A DNA stretch of 64,000 nt from Providencia rettgeri (lineage in GTDB: Bacteria; Pseudomonadota; Gammaproteobacteria; Enterobacterales; Enterobacteriaceae), in NCBI RefSeq assembly GCF_001874625.1, contig NZ_CP017671.1, positions 744,001 through 808,000 of the forward strand, given 5' to 3'. Positions within the stretch are counted from its first letter, which is position 1. Every line of letters begins with the position of its first letter. A program made the translations under genes and the position numbers. The notes under the pieces were generated by a model. That model was not told where the DNA came from. It worked only from the letters and a program-made list of their open reading frames with translations, and did no database searches. Shown in pieces: positions 28,699 through 39,381 of this stretch.

Positions 28699-29694
28699 TT
28701 ATATTGAATCCTCTAAAATCAATTCAATAGTTTTAAGTTCCTGTTGCGTAAAAGCGCGATTTTTCAATATCCCCATAGCATCATCAATTTGGCTAATACG
28801 ACTAGCACCAATCAATACCGAGGTGATTCGGTCATGACGAAGTAGCCATGCTAAGGCCATTTGGTTGAGTTTTTGACCTCTTTTTTCCGCAAGTTCGTTC
28901 AACTGTTTGACTTTAGATAAAACACTTGAAGTGAGCCTTTCTGGCGGTAGTGAAGGGTTACCGGCAGCCCGTGAATCGGCAGGGATACCGTTTAAATAGC
29001 GGTCAGTTAAAATTCCACCAGCCAGTGGTGAATAAGCGATAGAGCCAACCCCTTCTTCTTCCAGTAAATCAAGGAGTCCTTCTTCGGGCGTGCGTTCTAA
29101 CATGGAATATTTAGGTTGATGGATAAGACATGGAGTACCTAATTTATTGAGGATACTGATGGCCTCCTTTGCTACATCTGTAGGGTAATTAGATATACCT
29201 ACGTATAATGCTTTACCTTGGCGCACAATGAGGTTAAGAGCCCCCATGGTTTCTTCTAAAGGGGTGTTTGGATCAGGGCGGTGATGATAAAAAATATCGA
29301 CATAATCAAGTCCCATCCGTTTCAAACTTTGATTTAGGCTTGCAATAAGATATTTTTTACTTCCCCAATCACCATAAGGGCCATCCCACATGGTATAACC
29401 TGCTTTTGAAGAAATAATCATTTCATCACGATAAGGTAGGAAATCTTGTTGTAAGATCCGACCAAATTTGCTTTCCGCAGCACCGGGTGGTGGGCCATAA
29501 TTATTGGCGAGATCAAAATGGGTGATCCCAAGGTCAAATGCGTGCCGAAGCATGGCTTGGCAATTATCAAAAGGTTTGTTATCGCCGAAATTATGCCATA
29601 ACCCTAATGAAATCATTGGTAAACGTAACCCGCTACGGCCACATGAACGATACTCCATTTCAGTATAGCGCTTTGATGATGCAACATAAGGCAT
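28699..29694 (-). CDS. Aldo/keto reductase of the YghZ (L-glyceraldehyde 3-phosphate reductase) type
   Basis: 331 residues. An NADPH-dependent aldo/keto reductase barrel: catalytic Asp and Tyr in THFDLANNYGPPPGAAES, Lys in IISSKAGYTMWDGPYGD and His in DIFYHHRPDPNTP. The C-terminal cofactor motif SVLIGASRISQIDDAM is intact. The closest remembered relative is E. coli YghZ (346 aa), which acts on toxic L-glyceraldehyde 3-phosphate and methylglyoxal. It is not part of the thr-yaaA backbone in E. coli and converges on the cus operon. Confidence 0.88.
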   Translation of the reverse strand: MPYVASSKRYTEMEYRSCGRSGLRLPMISLGLWHNFGDNKPFDNCQAMLRHAFDLGITHFDLANNYGPPPGAAESKFGRILQQDFLPYRDEMIISSKAGYTMWDGPYGDWGSKKYLIASLNQSLKRMGLDYVDIFYHHRPDPNTPLEETMGALNLIVRQGKALYVGISNYPTDVAKEAISILNKLGTPCLIHQPKYSMLERTPEEGLLDLLEEEGVGSIAYSPLAGGILTDRYLNGIPADSRAAGNPSLPPERLTSSVLSKVKQLNELAEKRGQKLNQMALAWLLRHDRITSVLIGASRISQIDDAMGILKNRAFTQQELKTIELILEDSI

Positions 29695-29881
29695 ACTTTA
29701 CCTCCAAAATAGTGGGTAAAACTTAACCTATGTTGTCATAAACTGAAACCGTAAACTGAGTAATCGATGCGAATTTTTGTGAGTATGCAGGCTTTATTAT
29801 TAAACTGTGATGGGGTACGAAAAAATAAAACATCTTGAAATAATCAGGTATTGACCTTATGGCAATACCTGAATTTGAGTT

Positions 29882-30658
29882 TTAAGGCTGTTCTGAGCGG
29901 GTAAAGACTAACTCATTACCTTTAGACTGGCTTTCATCAAATTGATAACCATCTAAATTAAAATCAGAAAGCTGATCTGTTTTCGTTAATTTATTTTGGA
30001 TAATAAACCGGCTCATTAAACCACGAGCTTTCTTTGCATAAAAACTGATGACTTTATATTTACCGTTTTTTTCATCAAGAAAAATAGGTTTAATGATTTC
30101 GCCATCCAGTTTTTTAGTGTTCACTGATTTAAAATATTCATCGGATGCAAGGTTGACGAGCACTTGGTCTTTTTGCTCTGCAAGTGCTTGGTTAAGCTGT
30201 TTGGTGATAATGTCTCCCCAAAATTCATACAAATCTTTGCCACGGGTGTTTTTTAAACGAATGCCCATTTCTAAGCGATATGGCTGCATCAAATCTAAAG
30301 GCCTTAATACGCCATACAGACCAGATAAAATACGCAAGTGAGATTGGGCAAATTCAAAATCTGCTTGAGAAAAGCTTTCGGCTTGCATGCCAGTATAGAC
30401 ATCACCTTTAAACGCTAAAATAGCTTGCCTTGCATTGTCAGGTGTAAAATCAGCATGCCACTCTGCGAAACGAGCGGCATTGAGCCCTGCTAGCTTATCA
30501 CTAATTTTCATTAAACTTGCAATATCAGCGGGGGTTAGCTTACGGCATACATTAATCAGTTTCTGTGATTCAGCCAATAGCTCGGGTTGTGTGAATTGCT
30601 GGGTTGCCAGGGGGCTTTCGTAGTCTAATGTTTTTGCAGGTGAAATAGTAATCAGCAT
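29882..30658 (-). CDS. yaaA: Peroxide stress protein YaaA
   Basis: 258 residues from ATG 30658, the E. coli length. The frame extends to 30679, but AAAGGG just before 30658 and the family N-terminus [18 protein letters not shown] fix the start. DUF328 family. In E. coli it is OxyR-induced and limits free iron during H2O2 stress, and the fold is a DNA-binding cradle-like structure. Conserved blocks [20 protein letters not shown] and [13 protein letters not shown] are present. The gene restores E. coli backbone order after the cus insertion. Confidence 0.94.
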   Translation of the reverse strand: MLITISPAKTLDYESPLATQQFTQPELLAESQKLINVCRKLTPADIASLMKISDKLAGLNAARFAEWHADFTPDNARQAILAFKGDVYTGMQAESFSQADFEFAQSHLRILSGLYGVLRPLDLMQPYRLEMGIRLKNTRGKDLYEFWGDIITKQLNQALAEQKDQVLVNLASDEYFKSVNTKKLDGEIIKPIFLDEKNGKYKVISFYAKKARGLMSRFIIQNKLTKTDQLSDFNLDGYQFDESQSKGNELVFTRSEQP

Positions 30659-30927
30659 GACTTGACCCTTTTTAAACAATGATAGCCGTTACTTTAGCAA
30701 AAATTCATCCTTAATGGCTAATTGATATAATAAGCCAAACCAATATTGTTTTTTGTTATTCTTTAATCAATGATGTTTAGCTAAAAGGATTCAGTTTTAT
30801 ATCAAGGGGCGAAACCGATTGCCAATCAAATAGTTGCTTCTGACTGGATTTCCTTGCTTGCAGCAATGTGGATGCATGATATTATCTGTATACGGTGCGG
30901 CTATAGCCACAATTCCTTTATAATACG

Positions 30928-30993
30928 CAAAGTAATTCAAATTGTAGGTAGGTGGTAAGCAAACACCACTACAGCTTGAAGTATGACGGGTAT
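30928..30993 (-). repeat. Short internally deleted ERIC element in the tal leader
   Basis: About 66 bp that keeps only the two ERIC ends: AATTCAAATTGTAGGTAGG and AGCTTGAAGTATGACGGGTA, joined where the central core should be. The arms CAAATTGTAG.. and CTACAGCTTG are inverted. It ends 18 bp before the tal start codon, so it forms part of the mRNA leader if transcription starts at the TATAAT at 30919-30924. Confidence 0.8.
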
Positions 30994-31011
30994 AACAACG
31001 AGATTAAAGAA

Positions 31012-31965
31012 ATGACCGATAAACTAACCTCCTTACGTAGTCTGACAACCGTTGTTGCTGATACTGGCGACATCGAAGCGATGAAGCTATACAAACCACA
31101 AGATGCGACAACTAATCCGTCGCTGATCTTAAATGCTGCACAAATGCCTGAATACCGCAAACTAATCGATGAAGCGGTAGAGTGGGCGCGTAAGCAAAGC
31201 AGCAACCGCGAGCAACAAATTGTTGATGCTTGTGACAAACTGGCAGTTAATATCGGTCTGGAAATTCTGAAATTAGTTCCGGGTCGTATTTCTACTGAAG
31301 TTGATGCGCGTCTTTCTTATGACGAAGAAGCTTGTATTGCTAAAGCTCGTCATTTAATCAAAATGTACAACGATGCTGGCATCAGCAATGACCGTATTCT
31401 GATTAAACTCGCTTCAACTTGGCAAGGTATCCGTGCTGCGGAGAAACTAGAAAAAGAAGGCATTAACTGTAACCTAACCTTATTATTCTCTTTTGCTCAA
31501 GCTCGTGCTTGTGCGGAAGCGGGGGTTTACCTAATTTCCCCATTTGTAGGCCGTATCCTTGACTGGTACAAAGCCAATACGGATAAAAAAGAATTTGCGC
31601 CACAAGAAGACCCAGGTGTGATTTCTGTGACTGAAATCTATAACTACTACAAAGCTCATGGCTATAAAACAGTAGTGATGGGTGCAAGCTTCCGTAATGT
31701 TGGTGAAATCATCGAATTAGCAGGTTGTGACCGTCTAACAATCTCTCCGGGCTTACTGAAAGAGTTATCTGAATCACAAGGTGAATTAGTTCGTAAACTG
31801 ACTGATGCGGGTAAAACTCAAGAGCCAGGTGAAAAACTGACTGAAGCTGAGTTCTACTGGCAGCATAACCAAGACCCAATGGCGGTTGATAAACTGTCTG
31901 ATGGTATTCGTAAGTTTGCGGTAGACCAAGAAAAACTGGAAAAAATGATTGCAGATTTACTGTAA
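31012..31965 (+). CDS. talB: Transaldolase B
   Basis: 317 residues from ATG 31012, the E. coli TalB length. The frame opens earlier at 30952, inside the ERIC remnant, and that extension is rejected. A pentose phosphate enzyme that moves a dihydroxyacetone unit between sugar phosphates. The Schiff-base lysine is at about 132 in [17 protein letters not shown]. Also visible are ATTNPSLIL and [13 protein letters not shown]. It ends at a strong terminator. Confidence 0.97.
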   Translation: MTDKLTSLRSLTTVVADTGDIEAMKLYKPQDATTNPSLILNAAQMPEYRKLIDEAVEWARKQSSNREQQIVDACDKLAVNIGLEILKLVPGRISTEVDARLSYDEEACIAKARHLIKMYNDAGISNDRILIKLASTWQGIRAAEKLEKEGINCNLTLLFSFAQARACAEAGVYLISPFVGRILDWYKANTDKKEFAPQEDPGVISVTEIYNYYKAHGYKTVVMGASFRNVGEIIELAGCDRLTISPGLLKELSESQGELVRKLTDAGKTQEPGEKLTEAEFYWQHNQDPMAVDKLSDGIRKFAVDQEKLEKMIADLL

Positions 31966-31983
31966 TATTACCTTTTTCTATTC

Positions 31984-32011
31984 AAACCCAGCTTACGAGC
32001 TGGGTTTTTTT
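31984..32011 (+). terminator. Terminator of talB
   Basis: AAACCCAGCT-TACG-AGCTGGGTTT with a T-run. A classic intrinsic terminator. Confidence 0.92.
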
Positions 32012-32152
32012 ATGAAAATTTTTCATTGAGTTAGTTCTCAATTTCAATATATAAAATTGAGGGCGCTGTATGAAAAAACGCATCATGATATGATAAGAGC
32101 CTGTTTACCCATGAGTAAACAGCTTCTGATTGATCAATTTTTTGAGGTTTAT

Positions 32153-32734
32153 ATGAATGAATTGCGCATAGGTCTGGTTTCAGTATCTGATCGTGCTTCG
32201 AGTGGTATTTATGAAGATAAAGGTATTCCTGCATTAGAAGAGTGGTTAGCAAAAACGCTGACAACGCCTTTTCGTATTGAAACTCGCCTGATCCCTGATG
32301 AGCAAATCATGATTGAGCAAACACTGTGTGAGCTGGTGGATGAATTTGCTTGCCACTTGGTTCTAACAACAGGTGGTACTGGGCCAGCTCGCCGTGATGT
32401 GACTCCAGATGCAACTCTTGCGGTTTCAGACCGTGAAATGCCCGGGTTTGGTGAACAAATGCGCCAAATTAGTTTGAAGTTTGTCCCTACGGCGATTTTA
32501 TCCCGCCAAGTTGGTGTGATCCGTAATCAAGCTTTAATTTTGAACTTGCCAGGGCAGCCGAAAGCAATTGCCGAGACTCTTGAGGGGTTAAAAGATAAAG
32601 ACGGTAATGTATTAGTCTCTGGGATTTTTGCCAGTATTCCATATTGCATTCAATTACTTGACGGCCCATATGTGGAAACTGACCCTGCAATAGTCAAAGC
32701 TTTTAGGCCTAAATCGGCGATCCGGTCAGAATAG
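32153..32734 (+). CDS. mogA: Molybdopterin adenylyltransferase
   Basis: 193 residues from ATG 32153 (195 in E. coli). The frame is open from 32057, but GAGG at 32144 and the family N-terminus MNELRIGLVSVSDRASSG set the start. It adenylylates molybdopterin before Mo insertion. The MoaB/Mog motifs LVLTTGGTGPARRDVTPDAT and NLPGQPKAI are present. It stands alone between talB and satP with its own hairpin after it. Confidence 0.96.
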   Translation: MNELRIGLVSVSDRASSGIYEDKGIPALEEWLAKTLTTPFRIETRLIPDEQIMIEQTLCELVDEFACHLVLTTGGTGPARRDVTPDATLAVSDREMPGFGEQMRQISLKFVPTAILSRQVGVIRNQALILNLPGQPKAIAETLEGLKDKDGNVLVSGIFASIPYCIQLLDGPYVETDPAIVKAFRPKSAIRSE

Positions 32735-32760
32735 TTATCGTGAGAAGTGTCATTGAACGT

Positions 32761-32787
32761 AATCAGGTGAGTGTTCCCCACCTGATT
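32761..32787. terminator. Hairpin between convergent mogA and satP
   Basis: A 9-bp stem AATCAGGTG / CACCTGATT, followed by AAAACG with no long T-run. It probably serves both genes. Confidence 0.55.
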
Positions 32788-32828
32788 AAAACGATTTAAG
32801 GTAAATAATTAAAAACTATTCTTTATCA

Positions 32829-33395
32829 TTAACTGCGCTGCCCTATAGGTAATACTGTTTTGCCATATTGTTCATTTAAAATCTCAGCAACAGCTAAGTA
32901 AAATGCACTGGCGCCGCAGATAATGCCCTCAAAACCTGCAAATTTCAGTAATGTGGCATTGCCTGTTATATTTCCAATGGCTAATAGCGCGAATAAAACC
33001 GTTAAGCTACCAAAGACAAATTGCAGTGCTAAGTTTGCTTTAAAGGTTCCTAAGAACATAAAAAAGGTAAAGACTCCCCAAATAGCGAGAAAGACGCCTA
33101 AAAACTCAGGGGAAGTTGCTTCGGCTAACCCTAATGTTGGTAAAAATAATAAACCAACTAATGAAATCCAAAACATGCCGTAGGAGGTAAATGCGGTTGC
33201 ACCAAATGTATTGCCTTTTTTATACTCAATCAGTCCAGCAATAAATTGAGCAAGCCCACCGTAGAAAATCCCCATACTTAAAATAACAGATGAAAGAGGA
33301 AAGAAACCTGCATTATGGATATTTAGCAGGATGGTTGTCATACCAAAGCCGAGTAAACCAAGCGGGCCTGGATTTGCAAGAGAGCTAGGCTGCAT
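32829..33395 (-). CDS. satP: Acetate/succinate:H+ symporter SatP (YaaH)
   Basis: 188 residues from ATG 33395, exactly the E. coli SatP length. AGAGGT upstream supports this over the open extension to 33425. Six membrane segments. The acetate-transporter signature NPGPLGLLGFGMTTILLN is at the N-terminus, with FIAGLIEYKKGNTFGATAFT in the middle. It converges with mogA and diverges from dnaK. Confidence 0.95.
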   Translation of the reverse strand: MQPSSLANPGPLGLLGFGMTTILLNIHNAGFFPLSSVILSMGIFYGGLAQFIAGLIEYKKGNTFGATAFTSYGMFWISLVGLLFLPTLGLAEATSPEFLGVFLAIWGVFTFFMFLGTFKANLALQFVFGSLTVLFALLAIGNITGNATLLKFAGFEGIICGASAFYLAVAEILNEQYGKTVLPIGQRS

Positions 33396-33552
33396 ATAAC
33401 CTCTAGTAAAATATATAAAATTCAAGTAGATATAAGTTGATTAATGCTGCCTGGTTAGCAGCAACGGCGGATCATACGCAGTTTCAATTGCTCAAACCAT
33501 GATCACAAGACAGGTTTTTTTGCAATAAATGCAAATTTTTTTTAATTCCCCC

Positions 33553-33580
33553 CTTGATGAATGGATTTGTGACCCCATCT
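33553..33580 (+). promoter_or_regulatory. Sigma-32 heat-shock promoter of dnaKJ
   Basis: CTTGATG (33553) and CCCCATCT (33573-33580), with a 13-bp spacer, match the sigma-32 consensus. They closely follow E. coli dnaK P1 (CCCCTTGATGA...CCCCAT). The leader to dnaK is about 145 nt. Confidence 0.88.
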
Positions 33581-33731
33581 TTAAGACATCGACGGATATC
33601 AATCAGAATTATTGCGTATTTAAAAATAATTTTGAGCTCAGAGTGAAAACTCCCTTGAAAATGAAATATTGAGCCACATATAGATTGATATCGAAATCAT
33701 AGTGAAAAGAATTCCTTTGGAGGCGTTTTAG

Positions 33732-35648
33732 ATGGGTAAAATTATTGGTATCGACTTGGGTACAACAAACTCATGCGTTGCAATTATGGATGGTACTACA
33801 GCTCGTGTTCTGGAGAACAGCGAAGGTGATAGAACTACTCCTTCCATCATTGCGTACACTCAAGATGGTGAAATTTTAGTTGGTCAGCCAGCAAAACGTC
33901 AGGCTGTGACTAACCCTGAAAATACTTTATTTGCAATCAAACGTTTGATTGGTCGTCGTTTCCAAGACGAAGAAGTTCAACGCGACGTTTCTATCATGCC
34001 ATATAAAATTATTGCGGCTGATAACGGCGACGCTTGGTTAGATGTGAAAGGCCAAAAAATGGCTCCACCACAAGTTTCAGCTGAAGTTCTGAAAAAAATG
34101 AAGAAAACAGCAGAAGACTATTTAGGTGAGCCTGTAACAGAAGCTGTTATCACTGTTCCTGCATACTTTAATGATGCACAACGTCAAGCAACTAAAGATG
34201 CGGGTCGTATCGCTGGTTTAGAAGTAAAACGTATCATTAACGAACCAACAGCTGCTGCTCTGGCCTATGGTTTAGATAGAGAAGTTGGTAACCGTACTAT
34301 TGCGGTTTATGACTTAGGTGGTGGTACATTCGACTTATCAATTATCGAAATCGATGAAGTTGATGGCGAAAAAACATATGAAGTACTGGCAACCAACGGT
34401 GATACTCACTTAGGTGGTGAAGACTTCGATACTCGTTTAATCAATTACTTAGTTGAAGAATTTAAGAAAGAACAAGGTGTTGACCTGCGTAACGACCCGT
34501 TAGCAATGCAACGTCTGAAAGAATCTGCAGAAAAAGCAAAAATTGAGCTGTCTTCTGCACAACAAACTGATGTTAACCTGCCGTATATTACTGCGGATGC
34601 AACAGGTCCTAAACATATGAATATCAAAGTGACTCGTGCGAAATTAGAGTCACTGGTAGAAGATTTAGTTAAGCGTTCAATGGAGCCAGTTAAAGTTGCT
34701 CTACAAGACGCAGGTTTAAGCGTGAGTGAAATCAACGACGTTATTTTAGTTGGTGGTCAAACACGTATGCCAATGGTACAAAAAGTTGTTGCTGATTTCT
34801 TCGGTAAAGAGCCACGTAAAGACGTGAACCCAGACGAAGCAGTGGCAATGGGTGCAGCAGTACAAGGTGGTGTTTTAGCGGGTGATGTTAAAGACGTTCT
34901 GTTACTTGACGTAACGCCTCTGTCTTTAGGTATCGAAACTATGGGCGGTGTGATGACTTCGTTAATCTCGAAGAACACGACTATCCCAACGAAACACAGC
35001 CAAGTATTCTCAACCGCTGAAGATAACCAAGCTGCAGTAACTATCCATGTTCTGCAAGGTGAGCGTAAACGTGCAAGTGATAACAAATCACTGGGTCAGT
35101 TTAACTTAGATGGTATCCAAGCAGCACCACGTGGTATGCCACAAATTGAAGTTACTTTCGACATTGATGCTGATGGTATCTTGCATGTTTCTGCGAAAGA
35201 TAAAAACAGTGGTCGTGAGCAAAATATCACTATTAAAGCTTCCTCTGGTCTGAATGACGAGGAAATCGAAAAAATGGTACGTGACGCAGAAGCGAACGCT
35301 GAATCTGACCGTAAATTTGAAGAGTTGGTTCAAGTTCGTAATCAAGCTGACCAACTGGTGCATGGTACTCGTAAACAAATCGAAGAAGCCGGTGATAAAC
35401 TCCCAGCGGAAGATAAAGCGAATATCGAAAAAGCAACTTCTGAGTTAGAAGCAGCATCTAAAGGTGAAGATAAAGCAGATATTGAAGCGAAAATCCAAGC
35501 CTTAGTAACTGCATCTGCGAAACTTTTAGAAATTGCACAACAACAAGCTCAAGCTGGTGGCGCAGATGCAACTGGTGCTGAAGCTAAGAAAGATGATGAT
35601 GTTGTTGATGCTGAATTCGAAGAAGTTAACGACAAAGACAAAAAATAA
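33732..35648 (+). CDS. dnaK: Chaperone DnaK (Hsp70)
   Basis: 638 residues, as in E. coli. ATPase domain with [13 protein letters not shown] at the N-terminus, [13 protein letters not shown] near 195 and the [10 protein letters not shown] loop. The linker [16 protein letters not shown] near 388 leads to the substrate-binding domain and a charged C-terminus (EEVNDKDKK). GGAGGC precedes the ATG. It works with DnaJ, encoded 105 bp downstream, and GrpE elsewhere. Confidence 0.98.
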   Translation: MGKIIGIDLGTTNSCVAIMDGTTARVLENSEGDRTTPSIIAYTQDGEILVGQPAKRQAVTNPENTLFAIKRLIGRRFQDEEVQRDVSIMPYKIIAADNGDAWLDVKGQKMAPPQVSAEVLKKMKKTAEDYLGEPVTEAVITVPAYFNDAQRQATKDAGRIAGLEVKRIINEPTAAALAYGLDREVGNRTIAVYDLGGGTFDLSIIEIDEVDGEKTYEVLATNGDTHLGGEDFDTRLINYLVEEFKKEQGVDLRNDPLAMQRLKESAEKAKIELSSAQQTDVNLPYITADATGPKHMNIKVTRAKLESLVEDLVKRSMEPVKVALQDAGLSVSEINDVILVGGQTRMPMVQKVVADFFGKEPRKDVNPDEAVAMGAAVQGGVLAGDVKDVLLLDVTPLSLGIETMGGVMTSLISKNTTIPTKHSQVFSTAEDNQAAVTIHVLQGERKRASDNKSLGQFNLDGIQAAPRGMPQIEVTFDIDADGILHVSAKDKNSGREQNITIKASSGLNDEEIEKMVRDAEANAESDRKFEELVQVRNQADQLVHGTRKQIEEAGDKLPAEDKANIEKATSELEAASKGEDKADIEAKIQALVTASAKLLEIAQQQAQAGGADATGAEAKKDDDVVDAEFEEVNDKDKK

Positions 35649-35700
35649 TGCCCTTAGCGGGCGCAGTAGCTGTAGCAAATGATAGTTACTGATACCGGAT

Positions 35701-35728
35701 ACGGGCGTCGAGGAAACTCTACGCCCGT
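35701..35728 (+). other. dnaK-dnaJ intercistronic hairpin
   Basis: The stem ACGGGCGT / ACGCCCGT has a 12-nt loop and lies 26 bp before the dnaJ start. A GC-rich hairpin at this place also occurs in E. coli as far as I recall. There is no full T-run, so it may tune the DnaK:DnaJ ratio or mRNA stability more than terminate. The small RNA tpke11 has been reported from this gap in E. coli. Confidence 0.5.
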
Positions 35729-35753
35729 TCCGCATGTTAAGGGTAAATAGAGA

Positions 35754-36887
35754 ATGGCAAAAAGAGACTTTTATGAGGTTCTAGGCCTCGAGAAAAATGC
35801 TTCCGAAAAAGATATTAAGCGGGCTTATAAGCGCTTAGCAATGAAGTATCACCCTGACCGTAATCAGGGGAATAAAGACGAATCCGAAGTCAAATTTAAA
35901 GAAATTAAAGAGGCTTACGAAGTTCTATCTGACGATCAAAAACGTGCGGCTTATGACCAATATGGCCATGCGGCGTTTGAACAAGGTGGAATGGGCGGCG
36001 GTGGTTTCGGCGGTGGTGCTGACTTTAGCGATATCTTTGGTGACGTCTTCGGTGATATTTTTGGAGGCGGCCGCAGACAGCAACGCCCAAGCCGTGGTTC
36101 TGACCTGCAATACAACATGGAACTGACTCTTGAAGAAGCCGTCCGTGGAGTGACCAAAGAAATTCGTATTCCAACACTGGAAACCTGTGATGTGTGCCAT
36201 GGAAATGGTGCTAAACCAGGGACCAGTGCAGATACCTGCTCAACCTGTCATGGGATGGGGCAAGTACATATGCGCCAAGGCTTTTTCTCAGTACAACAGC
36301 CTTGCCCAACCTGTCATGGTCGCGGTAAAGTGATTAAAGACCCATGCAATAAATGTCATGGTCATGGTCGAGTTGAAAGGTATAAAACCTTATCAGTAAA
36401 AATTCCTGCAGGGGTTGATACAGGTGACCGCGTTCGCTTATCTGGCGAAGGTGAGGCCGGTGAAAATGGGGCGCCATCAGGGGATTTATTCGTTCAGGTT
36501 CATGTATTACCTCATAATATTTTTGAGCGTGATGGTAATAACTTGCATTGTGAAGTGCCTATTAACTTCGCTGACGCTGCACTTGGAGGGGAAATTGAAG
36601 TCCCAACTCTTGATGGGCGTGTGAAACTAAAAATCCCGGCAGAAACTCAGACCGGTAAAATTTTCCGCATGAAAGGGAAAGGGGTGAAATCCGTTCGTGG
36701 GGGCTTACAAGGTGATTTAATGTGCCACATTGTGGTCGAAACACCAGTCAAACTGAATGAGAAACAAAAAGCATTACTGCAAGAGTTTGGTGAGTCGTTA
36801 GGTGGAAAAGGGGGAGAAAAGAATAGCCCTCGTTCTAAAAGTTTTTTAGATGGTGTTAAAAAATTCTTTGATGATTTAACTAAATAA
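35754..36887 (+). CDS. dnaJ: Chaperone DnaJ (Hsp40)
   Basis: 377 residues (376 in E. coli). J domain with the HPD motif in KYHPDRNQG (H33), then a Gly/Phe-rich linker (about 75-105) and four CxxCxGxG zinc repeats ([32 protein letters not shown]). The C-terminal substrate domains follow. It stimulates DnaK ATPase and delivers clients. It shares the dnaK heat-shock promoter. Confidence 0.98.
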   Translation: MAKRDFYEVLGLEKNASEKDIKRAYKRLAMKYHPDRNQGNKDESEVKFKEIKEAYEVLSDDQKRAAYDQYGHAAFEQGGMGGGGFGGGADFSDIFGDVFGDIFGGGRRQQRPSRGSDLQYNMELTLEEAVRGVTKEIRIPTLETCDVCHGNGAKPGTSADTCSTCHGMGQVHMRQGFFSVQQPCPTCHGRGKVIKDPCNKCHGHGRVERYKTLSVKIPAGVDTGDRVRLSGEGEAGENGAPSGDLFVQVHVLPHNIFERDGNNLHCEVPINFADAALGGEIEVPTLDGRVKLKIPAETQTGKIFRMKGKGVKSVRGGLQGDLMCHIVVETPVKLNEKQKALLQEFGESLGGKGGEKNSPRSKSFLDGVKKFFDDLTK

Positions 36888-36915
36888 ATAATTAGTTAAT
36901 AATAAATCAAGCTGG

Positions 36916-36953
36916 ATGGCTGACTTTACATATGGTGAAGTCAGCCATTTTTA
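36916..36953 (+). terminator. Terminator of dnaKJ
   Basis: An 11-bp stem ATGGCTGACTT / AAGTCAGCCAT, followed by TTTTTAT. Confidence 0.85.
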
Positions 36954-36957
36954 TACC

Positions 36958-38357
36958 TTATTTAACAACTTCTCCGCTAGCAATCACCGTTTTACGTACT
37001 TGGTTAGCAAAATCTTGGGCCTCTGCAATAATTGACCCCTCATTTGCGGTCAGTAATTGGCGATCTTTCATCAATAGCTTACCATCAACAATAGTATGGC
37101 GAACATTCGAGCCATTGGCTCCATACACTAAAGCAGCATATGGGCTATACATAGGAACCATATTTGGTGATTTAGTATCAATAACAATAATGTCTGCCAA
37201 CTTACCTTCTTCAAGGGAACCTAATTTATCTTCCATATGTAGTGCTCGAGCAGAACCCATTGTTGCCATTTCAACAACGGTAATAGGTGGCATAGCAGCT
37301 CTATCTTTATTTTCGAGTTTGTGAATTTTACCGACCAAATTGAGTTCATTTAAGGTGGTTAGCGTGTTGCTCGACATCGGCCCATCGGTCCCTAGACCTA
37401 CCCGAATTCCTTTTTCTAGCATAGTTGTTACGGGAGCAACTCCCTTAGCTGATTTAGTATTCGCACTAATATTATGTGCGACACCTACATCATATTGCTT
37501 TAATAAATCCATGTCTTTTTCATCGACCATAATGGCATGGGCGGCGATAACTTTATTATTCAATGCGCCAATATCAGCCATGTATTGAACAGGGCTTTTA
37601 CCACCAGTGCGTTTCGCAATTTCTTCTTGTTCACGGTCTGTTTCGGCGAGGTGGATCATCACTGGCACATTCAGTTCTTGAGATAACTTAGCAATTTTCT
37701 GCAAATGTTCAGTTGAATTGGTATAGGGAGCATGAGGGGCGAAAGCTGGTGTAATACGTGGATGATTTTTATATTGGTTAATAAAGTTAACGGCATATTC
37801 AATGCCTTCATCGGCATTTTTCGCATCAGCCACAGGGAATTTGATGACTGACTCCCCTAGTACCGCCCTTAAACCAATTTTATCTACTGTTTTAGCGACT
37901 TCATCCTCAAAATAATACATATCAACGTATGTGGTAACACCACCTTTAATCATTTCGATATTGGCGAGATTTGCCCCAATACGTACCATCTCACGAGATA
38001 CCATTTTGCTTTCTAATGGGAAAATATAGCGATGTAAGCGGTCAGGCACATCATCGGCTAAAGAGCGAAATACAGTCATAGAGGCGTGAGTATGGGTATT
38101 AATTAGCCCAGGCATAACAATATCACCATTAACATTTAGAACATCTGATGCTTGATAATTTTTTGCTAGCTCAGGCCCCCAACAGCTATGATTTTGTTGT
38201 CTTTAACCACAACGGTTCCGTGGTCGATAACTTGTTTTTTATTATCCATAGTGAGGACAGTACCATCAACAATCATGATATCAGCGGGCGTAGCAGCAAA
38301 GCTGGTGAAAGAAGCGCTGATAACAGTTAGTGCTAGTAAGGATTTTGAGAATGACAT
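36958..38357 (-). pseudogene. Exported amidohydrolase (ATZ/TRZ type), split by a frameshift in a G tract
   Basis: Two frames make one gene. The first part (38357 to 38166, ATG 38357) has a signal peptide cleaved after SFA and the start of the metal-dependent hydrolase fold (DIMIVDGTVLTMDN), ending IIAVGGLS-stop. The second frame continues ELAKNYQASDVLNVNGDIV then MPGLINTHTHASMT, the expected next block with zinc ligands HTH. Later motifs HLAETDREQEE, IAAHAIMVDE and GLGTDGPMSSNT are intact. A five-G run (minus-strand GTTGGGGGCCT, about 38174-38178) is one base short of the in-frame six. The gene is broken, phase-variable or misread. The substrate is unknown, and a nucleoside or S-adenosylhomocysteine deaminase-like role is possible. 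Confidence 0.82.
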
Positions 38358-38532
38358 TATTGCCTCATATCTAAATGAAAAATTAGCTGCGTTTTTTATA
38401 TATCGTTTCAGGGTGTTTGAGAGTGAAGTTAATTGCAATCACTCTGGGTATTTTGATATACCAATGATAGTTTACAGAGACTATTATAAAAACTAATAGT
38501 TATTTTATTAGTAATATCAGTGTATTAGTATA

Positions 38533-39381
38533 TTAGGTGCTGAGTTTAGCGAGTAAGACACCAAATAAAATAACGACACAGGCAATGACCCGCATCATAT
38601 TGAACTTTTCTTTCAGAAAAACAATCGATAAAAACATAGCAAACAGAACGCTGGTTTCTCTAATGGCAGCAACGACGACAATAGGTGCTTGGCTCATTGC
38701 CCATATTGCAATCCCGTAACTGATAAGTTGCATTAACCCACCTAATAGCCCTGAACGCCAATATTGCTGAACCCCGCTCAATAAACGACGACGGTATTTA
38801 ATGATGCCTGGTACGATTAATACGACCCCATTTAATAAAAATAACCAAAGTGTATACACCACAGGGTCTTCGCTAGATCGAGAACCATGACCATCTGATA
38901 GGGTATAGCAAGCCGTAAAAAAAGCGGTACATAAAGCGAAGGTGAGCGCCTTCCCATTGATATTTAAGGTGAATTTTTTCCCTGCAAAAGCAATTAAGAT
39001 AACACCACTTATAATTAATAGGATGCCAAGAAACCCCATTAATGGTATTAACTCATTGAATAATAAAGCACTAAGTAGAGCCGTTATTAAAGGTGCAGAC
39101 CCACGAGATATTGGGTAAATCTGCCCTAGATCGCCGTATGTATAAGCCTGACTCAAAAAGTAGGTATAACCAATATGAAACAGTACCGATAACGCAAGCC
39201 AATGGATGGCCTCAGGCGAAGGTAAACCAAGCCAAAGTATTGCAGGTATGGTTAATACCCCTGAAAAAAAAGAAATCATCACAAGGCCGAAGAAACGGTC
39301 ACTGCCAAATTTAACTAGGGCATTCCAAGTCGCATGGCAAAAAGCAGCGAAAAGTACGGCAAATAGTACGTAAGTTGTCAT
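38533..39381 (-). CDS. EamA/DMT-superfamily permease
   Basis: 282 residues with about ten hydrophobic segments and the two-fold EamA repeat. The first half has FHIGYTYFLSQAYTYGDLGQ and PISRGSAPLITALLSAL, the second has SYGIAIWAMSQAPIVVVAAI and RETSVLFAMFLSIVFLKEK. An inner-membrane exporter or importer of small metabolites. The substrate cannot be read from sequence. It follows the frameshifted amidohydrolase on the same strand (upstream in transcription), and together they form an insertion between dnaJ and nhaA relative to E. coli. Confidence 0.88.
   Translation of the reverse strand: MTTYVLFAVLFAAFCHATWNALVKFGSDRFFGLVMISFFSGVLTIPAILWLGLPSPEAIHWLALSVLFHIGYTYFLSQAYTYGDLGQIYPISRGSAPLITALLSALLFNELIPLMGFLGILLIISGVILIAFAGKKFTLNINGKALTFALCTAFFTACYTLSDGHGSRSSEDPVVYTLWLFLLNGVVLIVPGIIKYRRRLLSGVQQYWRSGLLGGLMQLISYGIAIWAMSQAPIVVVAAIRETSVLFAMFLSIVFLKEKFNMMRVIACVVILFGVLLAKLST

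Noticed and set aside
30891-30910. GGCTATAGCC palindrome upstream of tal as an operator
   Set aside because: Only a 10-bp palindrome, with no second copy and no recognised regulator motif.
30952-31011. 20-residue N-terminal extension of transaldolase
   Set aside because: It is encoded by an ERIC remnant. ATG 31012 gives the exact TalB length.
32057-32152. 32-residue N-terminal extension of MogA
   Set aside because: No family member has it, and GAGG lies at the right distance from ATG 32153.
35106-35457. Overlapping minus-strand frames inside dnaK
   Set aside because: Antisense shadows caused by the codon bias of a highly expressed gene.
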